A DNA stretch of 33,739 nucleotides from JAICJJ01 sp039809985 (GTDB lineage: Bacteria; Chloroflexota; Chloroflexia; Thermomicrobiales; UBA6265): assembly GCA_039809985.1 (NCBI GenBank), contig JBDHWC010000024.1, positions 1 to 33,739 of the forward strand. Direction: 5' to 3'. The translations under genes and the position numbers were made by a program. The notes beneath the pieces are model-generated. The model was not told the DNA's origin. It saw only the letters and a list, made by a program, of their open reading frames with translations, and did no database searches. This document shows, piece after piece, positions 1 through 8,143 of the stretch (positions within the stretch are counted from its first letter, which is position 1; each line of letters begins with the position of its first letter).

Positions 1-1212
1 TGCCCCGCGATCGTCGAGCGGGCCGCCGGCCGGGTGCTCGCGCTGGAGCGGGCGCGGCTGGCGGCGGTGCTGAACGCGACCGGGGTGGTGATCCACACCA
101 ACCTCGGACGGGCGCCGGTCTCCGCGGCGACGGCGGCGGCGATGGCGGCGGCGACCGGGGCGGTGGCGCTGGAGCTGGACCCCGAGACGAACGAGCGCGG
201 CGGCCGGATGGACGAGGTCGGTCGCCTGATGCGCCTCCTCTGCGGGGCGGAGGCAACGCTGGTCGTCAACAACTGCGCGGCGGCGACGCTGCTGGTGCTC
301 TCGGCGGTGGCGGCGGGGCGGAAGGTGGTCGTCTCCCGCGGCGAGGCGGTCGAGATCGGGGGCGGCTTCCGGGTGCCCGACGTGCTGCGGCAAAGCGGGG
401 CGGTGCTGGCCGAGGTCGGGACGACGAACCGGACCTACGCCCGCGACTACCTCGCGGCCACCGACGAGCAGACCGCCGCGTACCTGAAGGTCCACGCCAG
501 CAACTTCCGGATGGTCGGTTTCACCCATGCCGCAACCGTCGGCGAACTGGCGGCCGTCGCCCGCGAGCGGGGCGTCGCGCTGCTCGACGATCTCGGCTCG
601 GGGGCGCTGCTCGACACGACGGCGTTCGGGCTCGCACCGGAGCCGACCTTCGCCGACAGTCTCGGCCAAGGGGCCGACCTCGCGATGGCGAGCGGCGACA
701 AACTGGTCGGCGGGCCGCAGGCGGGGATCATCGTCGGCCGGGCGGCGTGGGTCGAGCGCGTCGCGCGCCACCCCTTGGCGCGGGCGGTGCGGGCCGACAA
801 GACGTGCCTGGCCGGGCTGGCGGCCACTCTCCGCCACTACGCGCGGGGCGAGGCGACGACGGAGGTGCCGATCTGGCGGATGATCGCCGCGCCGGAAGCC
901 GCGTTGCGGGCGCGGGCGGAGACACTGGCAGCCGCCCTGTGCGAGCGTGGCGTGGCCGCCGAGTCGGTGGCGAGCGTGGCGACGGTTGGCGGCGGGTCGC
1001 TGCCGGGCGAGACGCTGCCGAGCCGGGCGGTGGCGATCGACCCCGCGGGGCGGGGGGTCGACGAACTCGCGCGGCACTTGCGCACCGGCGAGCCGGGCGT
1101 CTTCGGGCGGATCGAGCGGGGCCGGTTGCTGCTCGACCTGCGGACGGTGTTGCCGGAGGACGACGAGCGGCTGCGGGAGGCGGTGGTCGCGGGGGTTGCC
1201 CGCGGTCGGTGA
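1..1212 (+). CDS. selA: L-seryl-tRNA(Sec) selenium transferase, 5'-truncated by window edge
   Basis: SelA is a PLP enzyme that converts seryl-tRNA(Sec) to selenocysteyl-tRNA(Sec) using selenophosphate. The frame is open from base 1, so the gene starts outside the window and 403 residues are visible. An internal ATG/CTG near position 34 is not the true start. Family signatures are clear: NATGVVIHTNLGRAP near the visible N-terminus, NERGGR, VVNNCAAATLL, SRGEAVEIGG, EVGTTNRT and the PLP-lysine segment SGDKLVGGPQAG, with the lysine codon at 700-702. By comparison with E. coli SelA (Lys295, from memory) about 60 N-terminal residues are missing. The neighbour downstream is convergent, and selB/selD are not in the window. 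Its presence implies that the organism decodes UGA as Sec, which matters for the TGA-containing gene at 18235-18804. Family assignment is very secure. Confidence 0.96.
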   Translation, partial: CPAIVERAAGRVLALERARLAAVLNATGVVIHTNLGRAPVSAATAAAMAAATGAVALELDPETNERGGRMDEVGRLMRLLCGAEATLVVNNCAAATLLVLSAVAAGRKVVVSRGEAVEIGGGFRVPDVLRQSGAVLAEVGTTNRTYARDYLAATDEQTAAYLKVHASNFRMVGFTHAATVGELAAVARERGVALLDDLGSGALLDTTAFGLAPEPTFADSLGQGADLAMASGDKLVGGPQAGIIVGRAAWVERVARHPLARAVRADKTCLAGLAATLRHYARGEATTEVPIWRMIAAPEAALRARAETLAAALCERGVAAESVASVATVGGGSLPGETLPSRAVAIDPAGRGVDELARHLRTGEPGVFGRIERGRLLLDLRTVLPEDDERLREAVVAGVARGR

Positions 1213-1252
1213 GCGGCCCGGCGACGCCGGGGGATTCCACCACATGTGACGA

Positions 1253-1282
1253 CGCCGGGGCGGCCGCACGGCCGCCCCGGCG
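1253..1282. terminator. Bidirectional hairpin terminator between selA and the small secreted protein gene
   Basis: A perfect 13-bp inverted repeat (arms CGCCGGGGCGGCC and its complement) closes a 4-base loop, 41 bases after the selA stop and 25 bases beyond the stop of the convergent gene. No long T-run follows in either direction, so termination is inferred from position and stem strength. Confidence 0.6.
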
Positions 1283-1306
1283 CGTTGCTCCTAGGATCGA
1301 CGCGCC

Positions 1307-1528
1307 CTACGGGGTGGTCAGGCGGGTGCGCAGGTCCGCGGCCGACCACTTGATGATGGCGGCCTTGGTCATGATCTGGGTGGTGATGAACGTGGCGGCG
1401 GTGGTGGCCACGGTTCGTGCCCGCGGTGCCTCCTGCGCGCCGACCGCCGCCGGCAGCGCCATGCCGCCGACCATGCCGGCCACGGCCGCGACGACGACGA
1501 TCCTCGAGATGCGGTTGCGGAGCCCCAT
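1307..1528 (-). CDS. Small secreted protein of unknown function (73 aa)
   Basis: I do not recognise this protein. It begins with a classical signal peptide: basic start MGLRNRISR, a hydrophobic stretch of about 18 residues (IVVVAAVAGMVGGMALPAA), and a likely cleavage site after VGA at about residue 31. The predicted mature part is only about 42 residues, rich in Thr and Ala, with no cysteines and no known motif. The start is supported by a strong Shine-Dalgarno (AGGAGGAAGC directly before ATG). A promoter-like pair lies just upstream and overlaps the end of dnaG, so it is probably transcribed separately. The signal peptide, RBS and own promoter argue for a real gene. The function is unknown. 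Confidence 0.7.
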   Translation of the reverse strand: MGLRNRISRIVVVAAVAGMVGGMALPAAVGAQEAPRARTVATTAATFITTQIMTKAAIIKWSAADLRTRLTTP

Positions 1529-1589
1529 GACGCTTCCTCCTGCCTCGGCGAGCCGGCCTCGATCGTGACCGATTGCTTCTCCCCGGCCA

Positions 1590-1620
1590 ATGGTAGCCGC
1601 TCGGACCGGTGTTGCGTCAA
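1590..1620 (-). promoter_or_regulatory. Promoter for the small secreted protein gene, overlapping the dnaG stop codon
   Basis: On the minus strand TTGACG (1615-1620) is followed after 19 bases by TACCAT (1590-1595), 62 bases before the ATG at 1528. The -35 element contains the dnaG stop codon TGA. The spacer is longer than the optimal 17, so this is moderate evidence. Confidence 0.45.
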
Positions 1621-3572
1621 CCGGCGGTGCGAACCCCGCGGCCGGGCGGCGGGTCGTCGCGGCTGTCGCGGAAGTAGCTGCTCGGGGGCGGGTCGAACTG
1701 GCGGGCCTCCTGGGCGAGCCGGGCGAGCTGGACTTGCAGGTCGCGCATCGTCTCGGTCTCGTCCGCCTGCTGGGCGGCGGCGACCTCGTCGAGCAGTTGG
1801 CGCATCAGGAGGTCGATCCGTTCCTTGCGGATGCGCTCGATGGCGCGGCGGGCGTCGCGCTCGAGTTCGCCGGGGTAGCGGGCGGGCGAGTCGGCGAGGG
1901 TGGCGAGCAACCGCTCGGCGTGGTCGGCGATGGCGTCGTCGAGGCCGGCGACGATCGCCTCCGGCTCCATCTCGAGCGGGATCGCCGGGTCGCGCAGGGT
2001 GACCAGCAGTTCGCGGTTGCGGCTGTCGGCGAGCGTTTCGTCCGGCACCTGCGCCACCACCTGCCAGAGCAGCCCGCGGTGCGCGAGCAGCAGCGCGAGA
2101 AGGTGGTCCTCGTGCGAGACGCGGGGCGTTGCCAGCCGACCGGGGAGCGGTCGCCGCTGGTCCGCCGCGGGCGGCTCGCCGGCCGGGTGCCCGGCGGCGG
2201 GACGGGCCGGGCGCTGGAGGCCGATCCGGCGCAGTTCGCTGCGGACGACTTCCTCCGGCAGGCCGAGCTTGCGGGCGAGCAGGCTGGCGTAATGGGCCTG
2301 CACCACGCGGTCGCCGACCGAGAGGAGGATCGGCGCGATCCGGGCGACCGCCGCCGACTTGGCGTGGGCGTCGGCCGGGTCGACCCCGGCGGCGACCGTC
2401 TCGACCACGAAGTCGAGGAACGGCTGGGCGCTGGCGACCACCTCCGGCCATTGCTCCGGGTGGCGGCGGATCAGCTCGTCCGGGTCCTTCCCCTCCGGCA
2501 GGCGGACGATGGCGATCTCGGCGTTGAGACGGCGCTCCCAGCGGACGACGGCGCGGGCGTCCGGCCCGACCGGGACGGGCACCGGCACGGCGTCGGCGTC
2601 GAGCACGGCGGGGATCGCCTCCAGACTGCGCAGGGTCGCCATCTGGCCGGCGCTGTCGGCGTCGAGGGCGAGCACCATGTGCTTGGTGAGGCGCTTGACT
2701 TGCCCGATCTGGGCCTCGGTGACGGCGGTGCCCATCGCGGCGACGACGTTGGCGTGGCCGAACTGGTGGGCGGCGATGGCGTCCATGTAGCCCTCGACGA
2801 TCACCACCTGGTCGCGCTGGCGGATCGCGTCCTTGGCGAGGTCGAGGCCGTAGACGAGGGTGCTCTTGTCGAAGATCGCGCTCTGGGCGGAGTTGAGGTA
2901 CTTCGGCTGGGCGTCGCCCATCGCCCGCGCCCCGAAGCCGACGACCCGTCCCTCGCGGGTCCGGATCGGGAACATGAAGCGGCCGCGGAAGCGGTCGTAG
3001 TGGCCGCCGGCGTCGCGGGTCTGGAGCAGGCCCGCCTCGGCCGCCAGCGCGGGGTCGACGCCGCGGGCGGTCAGGTAGCGGAGGAGGGCGTCCCACTGGT
3101 CGAGGGCGAAGCCGAGGCCGAAGCGGCGGATCGTCTCGTCGTCGAGGCCGCGCTCGGCGGCGTAGGCGCGGCCGACGGCCCCGGCATCGCTGTTGAGCAG
3201 GATGTTGGCGTAGAAGCCGGCGGCGAGCTCGTTCAGCTCGACGAGGCGCTCGCGGTGCGCATCCACCTCGGGGGCGACGGTCGGGACGGCGGCCAGTTCG
3301 ACCCCGGCCCGGCGGGCGAGCTCGGTCAGCGCCTCCCGGAACTCGACGTGCTCGATCGCCATGTAGAACGAGAAGACGTCGCCGCCCTTGCCGCAGCCGA
3401 AGCAGTGGAAGTTGCCCGACTCGGGGAAGACGACGAACGATGGGGTCCGCTCCTGGTGGAAGGGGCAGTTGCCCTTCCACGAGCGGCCGGCCCGCTTCAG
3501 CGGGACGTAGGCGGTGACCAGCTCGACGATGTCGGTCCGCTCGCGAACCTCGGCGACGGCGTCCCGGGCCAT
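1617..3572 (-). CDS. dnaG: DNA primase
   Basis: DnaG synthesises RNA primers for lagging-strand replication at the fork together with DnaB helicase. The protein has 651 residues, a usual length. The N-terminal CHC2 zinc ribbon has ligands C36, H39, C57 and C60 (CPFH...CFGC). The catalytic core follows with YLNS, then the Toprim acidic motifs EGYMD (E260) and ALDADSAG (D304, D306). The C-terminal third, after a Pro/Ala-rich linker near residue 435, is the helicase-binding region. The ATG is preceded by GGGGAGG. It lies downstream of pcrA and dgt in the same orientation, 90 bases after dgt, so the three probably form a DNA-metabolism operon. Identification is secure. Confidence 0.96.
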   Translation of the reverse strand: MARDAVAEVRERTDIVELVTAYVPLKRAGRSWKGNCPFHQERTPSFVVFPESGNFHCFGCGKGGDVFSFYMAIEHVEFREALTELARRAGVELAAVPTVAPEVDAHRERLVELNELAAGFYANILLNSDAGAVGRAYAAERGLDDETIRRFGLGFALDQWDALLRYLTARGVDPALAAEAGLLQTRDAGGHYDRFRGRFMFPIRTREGRVVGFGARAMGDAQPKYLNSAQSAIFDKSTLVYGLDLAKDAIRQRDQVVIVEGYMDAIAAHQFGHANVVAAMGTAVTEAQIGQVKRLTKHMVLALDADSAGQMATLRSLEAIPAVLDADAVPVPVPVGPDARAVVRWERRLNAEIAIVRLPEGKDPDELIRRHPEQWPEVVASAQPFLDFVVETVAAGVDPADAHAKSAAVARIAPILLSVGDRVVQAHYASLLARKLGLPEEVVRSELRRIGLQRPARPAAGHPAGEPPAADQRRPLPGRLATPRVSHEDHLLALLLAHRGLLWQVVAQVPDETLADSRNRELLVTLRDPAIPLEMEPEAIVAGLDDAIADHAERLLATLADSPARYPGELERDARRAIERIRKERIDLLMRQLLDEVAAAQQADETETMRDLQVQLARLAQEARQFDPPPSSYFRDSRDDPPPGRGVRTAG

Positions 3573-3662
3573 GCGTTCCTCCCCACAGCCGAACCGGGCC
3601 TCGGTCGGGCACCGGGCAAACCTGACGGACGATCCGGCGGGGACGGGCGGCGACGGGTGCGC

Positions 3663-4700
3663 CTACACGCTCCAATGGTGCGGCACGAAGAGCCGTTCGT
3701 ACAGGTCGATCGCGTACCGATCGGTCATGCTGGCGACGAAATCGGCCGCCTGCCGCTCGGGCGGGTCGCCTTCGCGGCGGAACTCCTCCGGCAACTGGCC
3801 GGGGTCGGCGGCGAAGCGGGCGAAGAGGGCGCGGACGATGTGCTGGGCGCGGGCGGTGTTCGCGTCCTCGTTCAGCGGGGTGTAGACCCGGTCGTAGAGG
3901 AAGTCGCGGAGGACGTTGGCGGCGTCGCGGACCGGGTCGGAGACGCGGATCGCGCCGGGGATGGCGCTGGCGTCCGACCGCGCGATCACGTCGCCGACGA
4001 GCGTGTTGATCCGCTTGGCGTGCGAGGGGCCGAGGACGTCGACCACCGCGGCCGGGATCTCGGAGGGCGCGACGAGACCGGCCCGGATCGCGTCGTCGAG
4101 GTCGTGGTTGATGTAGGCGATGCCGTCGGCGATCTTGACCACCTCGCCCTCGAGCGTGGCGGGCTTGCCGGACATCGCGCCGGTGATGCTCTCGCGCGAC
4201 TTCGAGTGGCGGAGGATGCCGTCGCGCACCGGCTCGGTCAGGTTCAGGCCGCGGCCGTCGCGCTCCAGCACCTCAACCACCCGCAGGCTCTGCTCGTTGT
4301 GCCGGAAGCCGGGGAACGCCTCGGCGAGGGCCCGCTCGCCGGCGTGGCCGAAGGGGGTGTGGCCGAGGTCGTGGCCGAGCCCGATCGCCTCGATCAGGTC
4401 CTCGTTCAGGCCGAGGGCGCGGCCGATGGTGCGGGCCACCTGCGTCACCTCCAGCGTGTGGGTGAGCCGGGTCCGGTAGTGGTCGCCGGTCGGGGCGATG
4501 AAGACCTGCGTCTTGTGCATCAGGCGGCGGAAGCTCTTGGTGTGGAGGACCCGGTCGCGGTCGCGCTGGAAGGCGGTGCGGACCTCGCTCTCGGCCTCGG
4601 GCCGGGCGCGGCGGGCGTCGGCGGCGCGGGCGGCGGCCGGGGCCAGCCACGCGGCCTCGCGGGCTTCGAGGATGGCGCGGATCGAGGGGTGGTCGGTCAT
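3663..4700 (-). CDS. dgt: Deoxyguanosinetriphosphate triphosphohydrolase-like HD protein
   Basis: This HD-superfamily enzyme of 345 residues is of the type that hydrolyses dGTP or other dNTPs to the deoxynucleoside and tripolyphosphate, which controls dNTP pools. The family pattern is plain: FRRLMHKTQVF, then DHYRTRLTHTLEV (metal ligand H81), GLGHDLGHTPFGHAGE (H110, D111), FRHNEQSL, and a later Asp in KIADGIAYINHDLDDA. The length matches the shorter Dgt-like class rather than the roughly 500-aa E. coli enzyme, so the preferred nucleotide cannot be stated. The start codon lies 6 bases after the pcrA stop, which indicates translational coupling, and dnaG follows. The family is sure, the exact substrate less so. 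Confidence 0.93.
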   Translation of the reverse strand: MTDHPSIRAILEAREAAWLAPAAARAADARRARPEAESEVRTAFQRDRDRVLHTKSFRRLMHKTQVFIAPTGDHYRTRLTHTLEVTQVARTIGRALGLNEDLIEAIGLGHDLGHTPFGHAGERALAEAFPGFRHNEQSLRVVEVLERDGRGLNLTEPVRDGILRHSKSRESITGAMSGKPATLEGEVVKIADGIAYINHDLDDAIRAGLVAPSEIPAAVVDVLGPSHAKRINTLVGDVIARSDASAIPGAIRVSDPVRDAANVLRDFLYDRVYTPLNEDANTARAQHIVRALFARFAADPGQLPEEFRREGDPPERQAADFVASMTDRYAIDLYERLFVPHHWSV

Positions 4701-4706
4701 GCGGCC

Positions 4707-7058
4707 TCAGTCGACGATGATCTCGAGCGGGGCCATGCCGGACATCAGGCGCTTGACGCCGTGGCGGACGAAGTTGACGACCAGTTCCTGCTCGCCGCGC
4801 CGTTCGGTCGCCTCGGTGACGACCCCCTCGCCGAACTTGGCGTGGAAGACGCGCTGGCCGGCTGCGTAGGTGACGACCGGCCGCGGCGGCTCGGGGGCGG
4901 GCTCCGGCTTGGCGGGGGCGGCGGGGATGCCCCCGTCGTCCGCGGCCCGCAGGCGGACCCGGTTGCCGAGGCCCGGGCCGGTGAGGACGCGCGAGGGGCC
5001 GGACGCGCGACGGCGGGTCAGGGTGGCGACGTGGTGCTCCGGCACGTCGTCGAGGAAGCGGGAGGCGACGGTCGGCCGGTAGCTGCCGTAGAGGGCGCGG
5101 CCGCCGGTGAGGGTCAGGTAGAGGAGCTGCTCGGCCCGGGTGATGCCGACGTAGAAGAGGCGACGTTCCTCCTCCATCTGGGTCGGGTCGCTGTGCTCTT
5201 GCTCGATCGCGCGGTTGATCGGCAGCAGGCCCTCCTCGACCCCGACGATGAAGACGACCGGGAACTCCAGGCCCTTGGCGGAGTGGAGGGTGATCAGCGT
5301 CACCTGCCCCTCCGGGTCCTCCTTCATGTCGTCGACGGCGGAGACGAGCGCGACCTGCTCGAGGTAGGTGGGGAGCGCCTCCTCCGGCGGCAGGATGTCG
5401 TAGCGCGCCATGTCGCTCTTCAGTTCGAGGACGTTCGCCCAGCGGTCGAGCTCCTCGTCGTTGTCGGGGTCGGCGGTGAAGAGCTGCTGGTAGCCGGTGA
5501 GGCTGACGATGCGGTCGAACAACTCCTCGAGCGAGAGGCGGCCGACGTCGCCGCGGAGTTCGGCGAGGACGCCGCCGAGCTTCTGGGAGGCGGTGCGGCC
5601 CGCGCCGACGATGTCCGGGGCGGGGCGGGCGGCGTCGAGGTCGGGGACGAGGGCGACGAAGCCGTCGACCAGCGTCTTGCCCTCCAGCGTCGCCCACGTG
5701 CGGACGGCTTGGAGGGCGCGGGGGCCGATCCCCTTGGCGACCGGGAAGTTGGCGATCACCCGCTCGAGGCTCAGTTCGTCGCGCGGGTTGGCGAGGAGGC
5801 GGAGGACGGCGAGGACGTCCTTGATCTCCTTCCGCTCGTAGAAGCGGAGGCCGCCGACGATCCGGTAGGGGATCTCGCTGCGGCGCAAGGCCTCCTCGAG
5901 GTCGCGGGTCTGGGCGGTGGTCCGGTACATGACCGCGATGTCGTCGTTTCGGTAGCCGGCGGTGGCCCGCAGGCGGCGGATCTCGTCGACGACGAACGAG
6001 CCCTCGTGCTGGCCGTCGCTCAGCTCGCGGAGGACGATGTAGCCGCCCTCGTCGTTCTCGGTCCGCAGCCGGCGGTCGATCCGCTGGGTGTTGCGGCTGA
6101 TGACGCGGTCGGCGGTCTCGACGATGCGCTGGGTGGAGCGGTAGTTGAGTTCGAGGTGGATCTCGGTGGCGTCGGGGTAGTCGGTCTTGAAGTCGAGGAT
6201 GTTGCGGATGTCGGCCTGCCGCCAGCCGTAGATCGACTGGTCGGGGTCGCCGACGACGAAGAGGTTGCGGTGGTGGTCGGCGAGGGCGGAGACGAGGACG
6301 TACTGGACCCGGTTGGTGTCCTGGTACTCGTCGACGAGGATGTGGCGGAAGCGCCGCTGGTGCTGCTCGAGCAGGCTCGGGGCGGCGTCGAAGAGGCGGA
6401 TCGGCAGGACCAGCAGGTCGTCGAAGTCGACCGCGTTCGCCTTCCGCAGGGCCTTGTCGTAGGCGCGGTAGACGCGGGCGGCGATCTCGTCCTCGTACGT
6501 CTCGACCTGCGCGGCGAACTCGTCGGGGGAGAGGATCTGGCTCTTCGCCCTGGAGATGTGGGCGAGCATCCGGCGGGGGGCGATCTGCTTCGGGTCGAGC
6601 CCGACCTCGACCAGACTCCGCTTGGCGATCTCGACCTGGTCGCCGTCGTCGTAGATGACGAAGTTCTTGAGGACGCCGAGCCGGTCCGCGACGTGGCCGG
6701 GGTGCTGGCGCAGGACGCGGACGCCGAACGAGTGGAAGGTGCCCATCACGAGGCCGGTCACCTCGCGGTCGTGCAGCAGGCTCTCGACCCGCTGCCGCAT
6801 CTCGCGGGCGGCCTTGTTGGTGAAGGTGACGGCGAGGATCTCGGCCGGGTTGACGTGCTCGCGCTCGATCAGCCACGCGATGCGGTGGGTGAGGACGCGG
6901 GTCTTGCCGGAGCCCGGCCCGGCGACGACGAGGACCGGCCCGCTGGTCGTCAGCACCGCCTGCCGCTGGTCGGCGTTGAGCCCGCGCAGCAGGGGGTCGT
7001 CCTCCGGCGTTCCGGTGTGCAGGGTCGCGGAGGGCGGGCGAGGGGACGGGACGGTCAC
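4707..7058 (-). CDS. pcrA: ATP-dependent 3'-5' DNA helicase, PcrA/UvrD family
   Basis: This superfamily 1A helicase acts in nucleotide excision and mismatch repair and removes RecA filaments. With the GTG start at 7058 it has 783 residues. Motifs in order: Q-motif LNADQRQAV, Walker A GPGSGKT (47-53), TFTNKAAREM, motif II VDEYQDTNRVQY, motif III GDPDQSIYGWRQADI, motif IV LNYRSTQRIV, motif V TLHSAKGLEFPVVF, and motif VI EERRLFYVGITRAE. The C-terminal tudor-like PcrA tail (GQRVFHAKFGEGVV) binds RNA polymerase in relatives. The frame is open up to an ATG at 7157, but that would add a Pro/Arg-rich, low-quality extension and run through the likely -10 element. The GTG is preceded by CGGAG at good spacing. 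It is the first gene of the pcrA-dgt-dnaG block. Confidence 0.95.
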   Translation of the reverse strand: MTVPSPRPPSATLHTGTPEDDPLLRGLNADQRQAVLTTSGPVLVVAGPGSGKTRVLTHRIAWLIEREHVNPAEILAVTFTNKAAREMRQRVESLLHDREVTGLVMGTFHSFGVRVLRQHPGHVADRLGVLKNFVIYDDGDQVEIAKRSLVEVGLDPKQIAPRRMLAHISRAKSQILSPDEFAAQVETYEDEIAARVYRAYDKALRKANAVDFDDLLVLPIRLFDAAPSLLEQHQRRFRHILVDEYQDTNRVQYVLVSALADHHRNLFVVGDPDQSIYGWRQADIRNILDFKTDYPDATEIHLELNYRSTQRIVETADRVISRNTQRIDRRLRTENDEGGYIVLRELSDGQHEGSFVVDEIRRLRATAGYRNDDIAVMYRTTAQTRDLEEALRRSEIPYRIVGGLRFYERKEIKDVLAVLRLLANPRDELSLERVIANFPVAKGIGPRALQAVRTWATLEGKTLVDGFVALVPDLDAARPAPDIVGAGRTASQKLGGVLAELRGDVGRLSLEELFDRIVSLTGYQQLFTADPDNDEELDRWANVLELKSDMARYDILPPEEALPTYLEQVALVSAVDDMKEDPEGQVTLITLHSAKGLEFPVVFIVGVEEGLLPINRAIEQEHSDPTQMEEERRLFYVGITRAEQLLYLTLTGGRALYGSYRPTVASRFLDDVPEHHVATLTRRRASGPSRVLTGPGLGNRVRLRAADDGGIPAAPAKPEPAPEPPRPVVTYAAGQRVFHAKFGEGVVTEATERRGEQELVVNFVRHGVKRLMSGMAPLEIIVD

Positions 7059-7102
7059 GCGCGGACTCCGGCAGGCTGGCGGCGGACGGTGGCTCGCCCC
7101 GG

Positions 7103-7111
7103 AGTGTAGCA
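7103..7111 (-). promoter_or_regulatory. Extended -10 promoter element for pcrA
   Basis: The minus strand reads TGCTACACT, an extended -10 (TG-N-TANNNT) 45 bases before the GTG start. No good -35 is visible, as is common for extended -10 promoters. The same TGCTAC core occurs upstream of three other genes in the window. Confidence 0.45.
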
Positions 7112-7218
7112 CCGGGGACGGGCGGGAAGACCGACCGGCCGGAGTGTCCGTACGCACCGCATGCTGGCGCGTTCTGGTGTTGCCGCCATGCCGCAGATCG
7201 CGATCCGACCCAAACTTC

Positions 7219-7227
7219 TGCTACAGT
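7219..7227 (+). promoter_or_regulatory. Extended -10 promoter element for the polysaccharide deacetylase gene
   Basis: TGCTACAGT lies about 95 bases upstream of the ATG at 7323 and diverges from the pcrA promoter. It has TG plus a TANNNT hexamer. No convincing -35 was seen. Confidence 0.4.
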
Positions 7228-7322
7228 GGGGCCACTCGCGGCGACTCCCACGGCTCGGGCGCGTCCTTCGGGTCGTCCGGGGAAGGGGGTGCCCGGCAAC
7301 GGGCACCGGTGGAGGGGCGAAG

Positions 7323-8120
7323 ATGGTCCTCAGCACGACGGGGCGCAGGCCCCTTCGTCGTGGCGGCGTGCGGGCGCGGACGGCGCTCGTGGCCCGGGCG
7401 CTGCTGCTCGCGGCACTGGTCGTCGCCGTGTTCACGCCGTTGGCGGAACGGCCGGCGGGGGCGCAGAGCGCGGCGTCATCGGTGCCGGTCCTGATTTACC
7501 ACCACATCGACGAGACGCTCGGGCTGTACGGCGTCACCTCGCAGCAGCTCGACGCGCAGTTGTCGTGGATGGTGAACGCCGGCTACACGGCGATCACGCC
7601 GTCGCAACTCTACTGGGGCCTGTACCAGGGTGGGACGCTGCCGGCCAAGCCGGTGGTCCTGTCGATCGACGACGGCTGGCCGTCGGCGCAGATCTTCATG
7701 AACTACATCGCCAAGTACGGGCTGACCGCTGCCTACATGCTGCCGAACTACGCGGCCTTCTCCCCCGACCAGATCGTGGGCATGAGCCAGTGGGGCGAGG
7801 TCTGCGGCCACACGGTCGACCACGCCCACCTCGACTGGATGGGGTACGACCAGCAGTACGCCGAGGTGCACGACAACAAGGTCTGGCTGGAGGGGATCAT
7901 CGGCAAGCCGGTGACCTGCTTCGCCTACCCGTTCGGCGGCTACAACGACAGCGCCATCCAAGCCGTCAAGGACTCCGGCTACCTGATGGCCTTCCTCTGC
8001 TCGTGGGCGCCGATCCCGCTCGACGGCACCGCGAACCCCTATCTGCTGCAGCGGATCAACGTCGACGGGGCCTACGGGGTCAGCGACCTCGCGCACGCGA
8101 TGGGCGACTGGTCGATCTGA
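7323..8120 (+). CDS. Exported polysaccharide deacetylase (NodB domain)
   Basis: This carbohydrate-esterase-4 type enzyme removes N-acetyl groups from cell-wall or exopolysaccharide amino sugars outside the membrane. It has 265 residues. The N-terminus is a signal peptide (basic residues 8-25, hydrophobic 21-39, likely cut near AGA at 45-47). NodB motifs: PVLIYHHI near residue 55, LSIDDGW (D116 base, D117 metal), HxxxH at H163/H167 in CGHTVDHAHL, and AYPFGGYN near 201-208. The start was chosen at 7323 because GGAGGGG precedes it and the signal peptide begins there; the open frame extends upstream but encodes no sensible sequence. The gene converges on manC with only 23 bases between stops. The polysaccharide substrate is unknown. 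Confidence 0.88.
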   Translation: MVLSTTGRRPLRRGGVRARTALVARALLLAALVVAVFTPLAERPAGAQSAASSVPVLIYHHIDETLGLYGVTSQQLDAQLSWMVNAGYTAITPSQLYWGLYQGGTLPAKPVVLSIDDGWPSAQIFMNYIAKYGLTAAYMLPNYAAFSPDQIVGMSQWGEVCGHTVDHAHLDWMGYDQQYAEVHDNKVWLEGIIGKPVTCFAYPFGGYNDSAIQAVKDSGYLMAFLCSWAPIPLDGTANPYLLQRINVDGAYGVSDLAHAMGDWSI

Positions 8121-8121
8121 C

Positions 8122-8137
8122 GCCGCGGGCGCGCGGC
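8122..8137. terminator. Short GC hairpin between two convergent genes
   Basis: A 6-bp perfect stem (GCCGCG / CGCGGC) with a 4-base loop fills the 23-base gap between the deacetylase stop and the manC stop. It is a plausible shared terminator. There is no T-run, so confidence is low. Confidence 0.35.
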
Positions 8138-8143
8138 CAGGGA

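Noticed and set aside
1590..7109. A 5.5-kb open frame on the plus strand (1839 codons)
   Set aside because: It is the antisense shadow of dnaG, dgt and pcrA; its sequence is low-complexity Gly/Asp/Val/Leu typical of the complement of GC-rich genes, with no domain.
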